Source: Branchiostoma floridae
Taxonomy: Eukaryota; Chordata; Leptocardii; Amphioxiformes; Branchiostomatidae
Assembly: GCF_000003815.2 (NCBI RefSeq)
Contig: NC_049994.1
Coordinates: forward strand, 4,339,787 to 4,403,786
DNA: 64,000 nt
Direction: 5' to 3'
Position 1 is the first letter of the stretch; the number at the start of each line of letters is the position of its first letter. The position numbers and the translations under genes were made by a program. Positions 13,301-25,300 of this stretch are shown here, one piece after another. The notes below the pieces were generated by a model, which worked only from the letters and a program-made list of their open reading frames with translations, was not told the DNA's origin and made no database searches.

Positions 13301-16300
13301 CATTCCACAAATGAATGGGTTACACAAATATACTGCAAATGTTAAGGTTTTATTTGGCATGCTATCCTCTCCCAGGAGCATTCTGCAAAGGTGAACCAAA
13401 GGACACAGGAAACTGGTCCAGTGTCTAAAAGCTCCTAAAAGAAACATGTTTGACAGATTTATCATCGAGTGATGTCTTCCTGGTTGTATGGAAAGAAACT
13501 TGATGCCCTATTGGCACCTATCAAATCAGTTTTGCTTGGAAATGTACCAGAGACCTTTGTTTTTAACGCTAGTTCACCTTTATTCGCGCAGTTACCTTTA
13601 TCCGTTGTTTGTTTTTAAACATGGTATTTTAGGGATGTCCAGTTGTCAGCCTTTGGTTTCAAATTGTGATATTTGCAAATTATGCAGTTTGAAACCGTCG
13701 TGAAATAAATCTGATCCCTAAATATCCTGTCGCTAAGACCAACGGATATAGGTTACCCCGCGAATAAAGGTGAACTACCTTTACAAAGGACCAGGGAGGT
13801 AGTCATCCCAAAGAAACATTCAGAAACCCCTCTCTAGCACAGGAGAAAGTAGTGGTCGGGATTTTTACTGACTCACTCCCCGATCTCTGTGACCCAACAT
13901 CTGCTTGGAGTATAACTCTCCATATAAAAGGCTTAACTGCCCAAGAAGTTTAATACTCAGGGGACTGATAAGATCTGGTCTATGTGGGCAGGTGGTCACT
14001 GTAGACAGGATTCTTAATTCTTGTTTTAATAGGAAAAATCTAGGGGAAACCAGAAAGTGGTCACATTTAACAGGTGGTCTGTATGTATAAGAGATGGTCA
14101 CTTGTGCAGGTTTGGTTGTATTATTATCAATGGCCAGGTGGTCCTTATGTAGAAGTGGTCACTTGTACAGGTTTGACTGTACATTTGTATCAATGACCAG
14201 GTGATCCTAATGTAGAGGTGGTCACTAACACAGGTTTGACTGTAATTATTATGGCCAGGTGGTCCTTATGTAGAGGTGGTCACTGATAATATGACATTTA
14301 CACTGTCAGTCCTATCAAGGTGTGCTAAGCTAAGAAGTGTTTCTTGTTTTCCTTGTTTTTTCTTAAATCGTTAACTTTAGCTTCTCTATTATATTATATA
14401 GCTTCATTTGTGTTACGATAGTTTCAATATTTAAATTGTTGCCAATAAGTTTTTCCTTAACTTCTCCATTTGATAGCTTAAGTTGTTATTTAGTTGATAT
14501 ATTTCCCTGCTTTTAATAATTTAATTGTTATTTAGCTTCTCTATTTGATGGCTTTTTTGTGTTAATTTAGTTGATACATTTCCTTGTTTTATTATCAATT
14601 GTTTATCACCTCAATTATTTCATTAGAATTGCATACGTTATAGGAGGAGGGCTCGCATAAGCCATTAGGCTTCCTCCCTTCCTCCCGCACAGTATTTGTT
14701 TTATCCAATGTACATTTCTCTGTTTTTGTGTTCTACGTGCGAATAAATAAACTCAAACTCAAACTCAAACTCAAAGTGGAAAGTGTATATCCAAGATGTT
14801 GCACTAAGGATAAGGACAGCTAAGATGCTAATCTATGCTGTTGACAGTTTTCTTACAACATTCCTGTCTAGGGAAGTACTAAGTCCTGTGGGATGTTTGT
14901 CTGTTGTTGTAACTGCCTGGTTTGATTGACAGTTGCAAGCTACTGTCTTCCACCCTGTCTGAGGATTTACACTTGTTTAGCTTTATAAAGGGACATTTCA
15001 TTTTACTATATGGGGTAGATGGCGAGTTTCTTTAGAGGGGATCAACCACTAGGCTAGCATGTGTAGCGAAGGACTATTATCGGACCCCTCCCTGTAAAGT
15101 AAATTACCATGCTACTGAAACAGCAAGAAAACTTACTGCCTTTTTGCACCACTAAAGAATATACAAGGGTCTGCAAACATGTAGAAAGTTTCAGATTGTG
15201 AAAATAAAAAGAAGATCTAGATATTGTCACCAGCTGTTGTCATACTAGATGCATAAAAAACATTTGACAATGTGTGTTACATCGTATAGAAGAGATCCTT
15301 TTATTCTGATAGTCTCTGACATTTCTGGCACTCCAAGTAAACAATTACCACTACATTCATGTGGTAACCTTTTCTTTTGCCATTTCTGTTCTTGACATAT
15401 TTCTTTAACCTTTTGCTATTCTATTTGTATGCATTTCTGATATTTTGATTCTGATCAGTACCAACTCTAGCAACACCCCCACCCCCAGCCCTTTCAGATT
15501 TGTGACTCCCTTACTAATGAAATTAGCCATGACAGTACACAGTCTGGCCCTGACTGGTCTATAGGGACTGTAAGGGCTCTGTTGTAGTTACAGACACACA
15601 ACATCAGGGTGGCGGTATTGGTGGGATTATTGCATGCAGGGTGTTTGACCCAGAACCCAGAGGTACTGGGTTTGAACCCCCTGACATGCTCCGTCACTGT
15701 AGCCTTGGAAAATGCACTTGACACCAATTTCCTCACTTCACTCAGGTGAAAATGAGTACTTAGCTTTGGTGAGAGACAGATTTACTCTTAGAATGTTTTT
15801 TTGTTCTAAGGCCACACCAATTTAGTTTCTTGGTTCACGGATTTTTTCATAAAAAATATGGAGCAAGAGGGCGAAATAAAAATAAAAATCGTAAAATGGT
15901 TGGGATAAAGGTAACGGCTAATCCAAAACATAAAGAAAAAAGTTTTCAGCTTGAAAAAAGTACAAAAACACTATTTTTGTACAGTAACAGCACCTGTACC
16001 CACACTTTAAGGAGCTTATAATATAAAGGCCAATTTGCTACACCAGAAAGTTGGTGAATGGTTTCATTAATGGTGAAAATTTGCTGAGTGGTAATTTTTA
16101 TTTTTATTTTTTTCCCCAAAAAATAGGATCGAGCGAATCCGTGAACCAAGAAATTAAATCGGTGTGGCCTAATGGTATTCCAAGCTAGCATAATTTTTTT
16201 CAACTTCCGAAAAAGTGGTTACAAACTGATATTTTCAAAATACTGTAGTTTGAAACCTTGAACGTCCGTCGACTTGATATCCCTGAAAATATCCAGTTTT

Positions 16301-19300
16301 CAGAACAACGGATATAGGTTACCCCGTGGATAAAGGTGAACAAGCATTACTACATTTTAATTTGCAATAGTGCATCGAGTGTGTAGTAACTGTTCTTTTG
16401 GGTGTCTGTAACAGTATACATGTCAATTAGCCTAGTTGACTGCGAGCAAGGATTAGTTAGGATCATTTGTGCCCCTTTCTTTTTTTCTGCCAGAAGAAAA
16501 CCTCAGCAGAAAACCTGACCTACTTTCAGCAAGACAGATCATAGGATTAAGTAAGAAACTAGATAATTGGACAAACCCTATTTTCCCTAAAACCATAAGA
16601 CATTGGAATTTTGGGGAGAGATCAGAGTAAAGACCATGTAATAGGGAGCGCGGAATTGTTTGAGAGGAATGCTTTGTGTGGAAAAATTCCTACTATGCCA
16701 TATGAAAACTAACAGGCTTCTTCTTACTTCAGCAAAAATTTTGCAACAATGTCTTCTGAGGATGGTGAAAAAGTACAAAATGCCCCCTAACAGCTGTTAT
16801 GGAACTGTGGCAGAACCTCCGGTTTTGAGAGTTCAGATGATATGAATAGCTACATGTATTGTGAACAGAAAGAAGCGTTGTAAGTTTGGTCCCTCTGTCA
16901 CGTTGTTATGAATTGCAGGGGCGTTTTTGCAAGAATCTTTGAAGGATTGTAGCTGAAAAATTGTTATTAGACAAAATTTTCAGGATATTGGTATATACTT
17001 TTTGTTAAATTTTATGTAACTATTTCTAGAGATATATGGTTTGCCTCTATTTGCCAGTACTGTTGCCAAATGTACTACATTAAAATTTATCTTGAACATA
17101 ACAAGTAATTCTGATTGATAGCTCCTTCCCTGTTAAGTCAGGTGACCATAATCCGAAAAACTAGGATGAGAAAATGGGCTACAATCCCAGTTCTCAAAGA
17201 GTCGACAAACAGGGCCATTTTCTTGATGTTATGACAACAAATGAAAGGGAGTCCCTGGGATTTAGTTAGGATCTCACACTGAAGTCCTGTAACACCATCC
17301 AGTGTCTCCAGGTGTGATAGGATAAGTAAAAAATTGAGGATTATGGAAGGTCTTTATGAAAAGATTCCACATTCATTACCCATGGTTCCCTGAATAATTG
17401 TTCCCTCTAACGCTTGTTCACCTTTATCCGTGGGGTGACCTTTATCAGTGGTCTTTAAAAACAGCACATTTAGGAATATTAAGTCTGCGGACTGTGGTTT
17501 CAAATTTGCAATATTTTCAAAATGTTATGATTTGAAACCACCGTCGGTCGACTTAATATCCTTAAACACGTTTTTTTTCTTACAGACAATGAATATAGGT
17601 TACCCCCGGATAAAGGCGAGCCAGCGTTATACCTAATCCATTATTCTCTCTAATATACCTGTAAGGCCACGGCAAGTACATTTTAGGGATTACATCAACA
17701 TATGCATTGATTTTCGTCTGTCTTTGAAATAAAAATTATTCATGTTAACGCTAGTTCACCTTTATCCATGGAGGAACCTATATCTGTTGTTTAGGGGTGT
17801 TTAGGCACATTGAGTCAACGGGTGGTAGTTTTAAACTGCAATGTACCGAAAATATTGCAATTTGAAAACAACGTCTGTCGACGTAAAATCCCCAAATACT
17901 GTAAATGCATTTAAGTTCACGGGGATTTAATTTCGCGGTAGCGGGAAAATGTACTTTTTGCGTTGGTTTTAATTTCGCGGTTGACCATGCACTGTAGTCT
18001 CTTACTTTTATGGAAAAATGTTCGCGGTGGTTTTAACTTCGCGGTGAAGCGGCTGCCACGAAAACCGCGAACATTAATCCACCGCGAACATTTCTGCATT
18101 TACAGTACCCTGTTTTTAAAACCAACGGATATAGGTTACTCAATGGATAAAGGTGAACTAGCATTACCCTCCAGTCAGACTATTAGCATTTAAGGAACAT
18201 CACAAGCTAAAATATATGATTTACAATATCTTGTTATCAAAACTTTTCGGGGAACATTTCATTGTCAACAATTATCATTCATTTCATTTTATTGCTCAAA
18301 GACACTAAACGGCACTGTTGAAGTAAAAATATTAGAGGGTGAGTGAGGGTGCAATATTTTGAGTGCTTGTTTACGTGAAATACTCTCTCACTAGGAAACA
18401 AAACAATCTTTATATCAAGTACTTTCTAAGTCAACAAGAAACAAGGCATTCAGTCACGTACATTAACAATTTGTCATGATAAAAGTAAAGAAGTAGACTA
18501 ACATGTCAAAGTTCTATACAAGCATTCAAACCCCAATTAAATAGACCCCTTTTTTTAGGTTAACAGGTAACAATATGCAAAGGAGAGTTAAAAAGTCTGT
18601 AGTATAGATTTATTAGTGGAAAATAGCCCAAGCAAGTTGTAAGGACCCCAGTTTGGATCATAAAGTTATCTGGAGCCACTACACAATGGGGTTCCCTAAA
18701 CAGTCCATATATGGGGTGTAAACAGTAGGGGCATGTACACTGCTTGCAGGTGGTAGTCTGGGGAAAGAATAGGGACTGTTCAAGTGTCACGGCACGAAAA
18801 ACGGTATTTAAGGATGCTGAAACCATGCGTAATGTTGACGTATTTTCCTCCTTTACGGATCTATACACCACTTATACGAGTACGTAAATATTGCCTTTAA
18901 GTGGTCTTTCTGTAGGTCCGTGTTAGTCCTTATTTTCCGGTTTTCCCGTTGTCTTTCAGCAGCTTAAAGATGTCGTAAATGATTTTTAAAACCCCCTTAA
19001 AACTTGTTTAAAGTTCACGTTTATTTGATCTAAAGCCTCTTTACATCTCATATACAATTGCATTAAGTGGATTATAACGTGTGTTTTAGTGCCTTTTCAG
19101 CAGCTTAAAGTTGCCATAAATACTTATTAAAACGCCATTAAGACATGTTTAAACTTCACGTATATTTGATCTAAAGCCTATTTACGCCTCATATACGTGT
19201 GCATTAAGTGGATTATAACGTGCGTTTAGCTGCCTTTTCAGCAGCTTAAATTTGCCATAAATACCTATTAAAACGCCCTTAAGACATGTTTAAACTTCAC

Positions 19301-22300
19301 GTTTATTTGATCTAAAGCCTCTTTACGTCTCATATACGTGTACATTAAGAGGATTATAACGTGTGTTTAGGTGCCTTTTCAGCAGTTTAAAGTTGCCATA
19401 AATACTTATTAAAACGCCCTTAAGACATGTTTAAACTTCACGTATATTTGATCTAAAGCCTATTTACGTCTTATATACGTGTGCATTAAGTGGATTATAA
19501 CGTGTGCTTAGCTGCCATTTCAGCAGCTTAAATTTGCCATAAATACCTATTATAACGCCCTTAAGACTTGTTTAAACTTCACGTTTATTTGATCTAAAGC
19601 CTGTTTACGTCTCATATACGTGTTCATTAAGTGGATTATAACGTGTGTTTAGCTGCCTTTTCAGCAGCTTAAATTTGCCAAAAATACTTATTAAAACGCC
19701 CTTAAGACATGTTTAAACTTTACGTTTATTTGATCTAAATCCTATTTACGTCTCATATACGTGTGAATTAAGAGGATTTAATGTGTCTATATTTTTCTTT
19801 TTAGCAGCTTTAAGTTGTTATAAATACGTACCAAAACACCCTTAAGACATGTTTAAAGTTCCCTCTGTACGTCTCATATACGTGTGCATTAAGGTGTGGA
19901 TAAGTGTCATTTTAGGAGAATAATCATTAGCACATTTCAAAGCAAGAAAATACAATGGATGAAACTTTAAAATTTTATTGAATTACGAGAAAATATTACA
20001 TGGAAAAGTAAAAAAAAACCTACAGCCTACTAGGTATTTGTGGCCTTTCATTCTGATGTAGTCGGCAGTTGAAACAATCACAACGGTTGCGCAATTCCGT
20101 GCAGCAGTCCACAGTCCCATTTCCAGTGTTTGGTGAAGCGTCTCGGCGTAAGTTAAAAAGAGCACACATGTACAGTTCCATCTGGTCACCACAGGAATAA
20201 GAATCCGGTAAGATCTAGAGGATCCTAGAGTAGTGGCCGATATGACTCGTGTTGTTGGATGGTCCTGGATTCTGTGAACGCGAAACATGTTCAGCTTGCA
20301 GTGTCGGCTTCTATTAATCCGGATGGTGCAAGGGCCGTGATTTCCATTCTGTGTCGATTTCCAACAACAACAGCTTGTACAGAATGATAGCCACCTCGTA
20401 TCTTTGAGTCAAATTCCGTCACCGGGGGTCCTAGGCGGTAAAAGCGGTGTCGCGGCCACAACTTGCGGGCTAGAGCAGGCCCAAACTTTCTTCAATACTT
20501 CTCTTCAAAAATGAACGCCTGGAAAATAACCGCTCCTTGTCGTACGTATGGCCCGTAAATTTGAACCCCCCACTCTTTTCTGCCATTGGATACATCCTAT
20601 CACATGACACAGCTGTGCCACAGACGGACCAAGGAAGTTCAACCTCCTTGGACGGACGGAGGCGTGCTCCCCATGGCGAGTACGAAATAACGCTGAATAA
20701 ATTTACATCTTGCCTGCCCAAACAAACACGAGCAACACGAGAAGACACCGCCTGTGTACACGAACTGTTCTTTCTCGACGCTTGACTGTAGATAAAGAAA
20801 TAAACATATTTCGTACATTTACCTGTAGTAAGAACTGTTTGCCGTTTTATAGAGAAAACACAACTCACTGCACAAAACGGTATACCTACTACGTCCTTAT
20901 TCTTCAAGCAGAGGTTGAGTCGCGGAGATATTCATAGCAGAAGTCGGGATTTCTACCGTCTCTTAGCTCGAGTGTCAACATGCTACAAAGAAAACCTCAC
21001 CCTGATTTAGACCCTGGAATTTCAGAACATATATGCGGTATAAAATAAAAAGGAAAGGGTCTCCTCCTGTTTGCATAAACTGCGCTTCAAACATGCCGTA
21101 TGTTCAGCAGAAAAAGGCACCGTTTCATAAAACCTTTAGACGGTATTAGCTAATAGATAAAACGGGGGTAGTACCCCCAAGTTTGCTTAAGCTACACGGA
21201 TTCAAAGATTAAACATGTCGTATGTTCAACAGAAATACGCAACATTTCATATACGTCTTGGCAACATATAAGCTAAACGGGGGAGGTCTCCCCTAGTTCG
21301 CTTAAACTGCGCGGATTCAAAGATTAAACTTGTTGTATGTTTTACAGAAATACGCAACATTTCATATACGTCTTGACAACATAAAAGCTAAACGGGGGAG
21401 GTCTCCCCTAGTTCGCTTAAACTGCGCGGATTCAAAGATTAAACATGTCGTATGTTCAACAGAAATACGCAACATTTCATATACGTCTTGGCAACATATA
21501 AGCTAAACAAGGTAGGTCTCCCCTAGTTCGCTTAAACTGCGCGGATTCAAAGATTAAACATGTCGTATGTTCAACAGAAATACGCAACATTTCATATACG
21601 TTTTGGCAGCATATTAAGCTAAACGGGGGAGGTCTCCCCTGGTTCGCTTAAACTGCGCGGATTCAAAGATTTAACTTGTTGTATGTTTTACAGAAATACG
21701 CAACATTTCATATACGTCTTGACAACATAAAAGCTAAACGGGGGAGGTCTCCCCTAGTTCGCTTAAACTGCGCGGATTCAAAGATTTAACTTGTTGTATG
21801 TTTTACAGGAATACGCAACATTTCATATACGTCTTGACAACATATAAGCTAAACGGGGGAAGTCTCCCCTAGTTCGCTTAAACTGCGCGGATTCAAAGAT
21901 TCAACTTGTTGTATGTTTTACAGAAATACGCAACATTTCATACACGTTTTGGCAGCATATAAGCTAAACGGGGGAGGTCTCCCCTAGTTCGCTTAAACTG
22001 CGCGGATTCAAAGATTAAACATGTCGTATGTTTTACAGAAATACGCAGCATTTCATATACGTTTTGGCAACATATAAGCTAAACGGGGGAGGTCTCCCCT
22101 CGTTCGCTTAAACTGCGCGGATTCAAAGATTAAACATGTCGTATGTTCAACAGAAATACGCAACATTTCATATACGTTTTGGCAGCATATTAAGCTAGAC
22201 GGGGGAGGTCTCCCCTGGTTCGCTTAAACTGCGCGGATTCAAAGATTTAACTTGTTGTATGTTTTACAGAAATACGCAACATTTCATATACGTCTTGACA

Positions 22301-25300
22301 ACATAAAAGCTAAACGGGGGCACCCTCACACTCAGGGTTGACATCGCGGCAAAGCCTAACGATATCACCCCTGACAAATCAGCCAGGGTATTTGGGTATT
22401 TGGCTTCTTGTTGTCTGAAGCTCGGAAAGGCGCCATATAAGGCGACTCATTAATATTCAAGAGCAAGATAACAGTACCGGCGTAACGTTCTTTCAGCGTC
22501 CAGACGTCTTTATCAGGTACCAAATTTAACATTTGTCGGTTCTGTGGGTATAGGGTAACCACGGCATCACCGTATATATGTACCGACCTAGCATACGATA
22601 AAAAAAAACATTACCATCACGCAAAGAAATACAGATCTTTGTACACGCCGCGCCGTACGCTGTTTGTTCGAAACTTGCAATCCGGTCGCTGATTGGCCCG
22701 CGACAAATCAGGCAAGCTCATTAATATTCATAAGCAGGGCGCCCCAAATACCCAAATACCCTGGCTGATTTGTCAGGGGTGATATCGTTAGGCTTTGCCG
22801 CGATGTCAACCCTGAGTGTGAGGATGAACGGGGGAGGTCTCCCCTAGTTCGCTTAAACTGCGCGGATTCAAAGATTTAACTTGTTGTATGTTTTACAGAA
22901 ATACGCAACATTTCATATACGTTTTGGCAGCATATAAGCTAAACGGGGGAGGTCTCCCCTAGTTCGCTTAAACTGCGCGGATTCAAAGATTTAACTTGTT
23001 GTATGTTTTACAGAAATACGCAACATTTCATATACGTCTTGACAACATATAAGCTAAACGGGGGAGGTCTCCCCTAGTTCGCTTAAACTGCGCGGATTCA
23101 AAGATTAAACTTGTTGTATGTTCAACAGAAATACGCAACATTTCATATACGTTTTGGCAGCATATAAGCTAAACGGGGGAGGTCTCCCCTAGTTCGCTTA
23201 AACTGCGCGGATTCAAAGATTAAACATGTCGTATGTTTTACAGAAATACGCAGCATTTCATATACGTTTTGGCAACATATAAGCTAAACGGGGGAGGTCT
23301 CCCCTAGTTCGCTTAAACTGCGCGGATTCAAAGATTAAACTTGTATGTTTTACAGAAATACGCAACATTTCATATACGTTTTGGCAGCATATAAGCTAAA
23401 CGGGGGAGGTCTCCCCTAGTTCGCTTAAACTGTGCGGATTCAAATATTAAACATGTCGTATGTTCAAAAGAAATACGCAACATTTCATATACGTTTTGGC
23501 AACATATAAGCTAAACGGGGGAGGTCTCCCCTAGTTCGCTTAAACTGCGCGGATTCAAAAATTAAACATGTCGTATGTTCAAATGAAATACGCAACATTT
23601 CATATACGGCTCAGCAAATATATTAACGGGGGAGGTCTTCCCTTCTTTACGTAAATGACGGTTCGAAATAAATTATATATATGGCATCCTTCGGTCAATA
23701 TTGACCATGGTATACGCAACATCTCATATTACGTAAAATAGCGCATATAAGTTAACCGTGAGAGGTTCTCCCCTGTTCGAATTAAACCTTGCGCACAGAA
23801 AGTTTGAATACGTCAAATGCTTTCGGAATAGCTAAAAAACACAGAAGATTATTGTATTTGACTTTGTATTGTATTGTATTTGTGTTTGCTGAGGTATAAA
23901 CATAACATTTTGTACCAGAAAGCGCAATAATGTTCAGTTTTGACTGTTATAAAACAGATGACGCAATGTTTTATCTAACACCAGACAAAGGCTTATTACA
24001 TTTGACTTAGCCGGTTAACATATATTTTGTAACAGATCTAGAGAAACGGTATTTGTCCGTTTTGACAGAAAATATTGAGACATTTAAGTTGTCTCTTCGG
24101 CATACTAAAATACATGTAAAATTCACGTAAAGAAACACAACAGATTAAGTTAGATTTACAAACGCTGAAATCTTCCGTAAAATGCCAAATGTATGTTTCC
24201 GATGCCTTTAATATATCTTAAAATCTGCTGAAATATTTCTCCGCCTTTAAGGGCTTTATACGTATCTCTGAAACTTTGCTTAAAAAGTTGTTTTCGTGCT
24301 GTGTGTTGTAGGTTGCACTGAAGTACTGTTTTTAGTACTAAACGGCATGTTTATGTCGGGGAGCCGGATAGCCCAAGAATACTCAGGTTTAATCTTTTAG
24401 TCGGAGATACATTGTATTTTTTACAATTCATCAATGTTTCTTAACAGCTCTGGATAACGTTGGTTCACCTTTATCCGAGGCTAACCTATATTCGTTGTTT
24501 GTAAGAAAAACGTATTTAGGGATACGAAGTCGACGGACGGTGGTCTCAAATCGGAACATTTTGTAGATATTTCAAATTTGAAACCACTGTCCGCAAAGTT
24601 AATACTCCTAAATGTGCTGTTTTTAAAGACATCGGATAAAGGTCACCCCACGGATAAAGGTGAACTAGTGTTAGATAAATTCTGCGGCTGTCAGCACTTT
24701 TATAACACAAGTCCATGGGCGTGTAACTTGTCAATCTGTCGGCAGTCAAGGTCATAGCACAGTCACAGACGTTTTGTTGAAGGTGACTGAAGAAGGTCAA
24801 GATCACAAACTTTGAGTCCAAGTTTCTTCACAGCTGTGGGATTCATTACTAAAACTTTAGTAAAAGTGAAGGTTACTCAATCCAAGACTTACCGGCTAAT
24901 TAAATAAGAAGTGAATAAGTCTGTTGCAATGGTCATATAAAGTCGAAGAAAACAAAAATGTCAGAATCTGTCTCTAATTTTGATTTTACTGTTTACATGT
25001 TGTTAATGATATTTTTTCTACCATTTTCCCTTTTGAAAATACATTTTCATCAGCTTCAACGGATTTCAAACTTCAAAATGGACTTCAAAATTTTCATCCC
25101 TAAATTTCTGCAGGGGATGAAGGGATGGCATGACAATTGATAAGCAACTGAGACAAAATGTTGACATCATATTCAAACAGTTAAAACATGGTATATCCAG
25201 CCAGGTAGATAGTGTAAAGCCCAAGCTTTGAGTTAATCTATTCGTGATCACACCCTGGACAGATCACTTACAAAATTTACATATCTTTTCACAGCTGAAA

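Larger units (their letters stand above)
8181..16493 (+). other. FBXL7: FBXL7 intron 2
   Basis: Phase-1 intron from GTAAGT to TTCTGCCAG. Contains SINEs (8261, 15031, 15600), two palindromic MITE A copies (12375, 13564) and a truncated third (16204), a 65-bp tandem repeat (14045-14290), a LINE 3' end (14360-14776), an hAT-like end fragment (10638-10700) and MITE C1 (15810). 8520-10630, 10700-11280 and 12600-12960 hold nothing I recognise. A GC-rich imperfect hairpin lies at 11310-11410. Confidence 0.5.
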
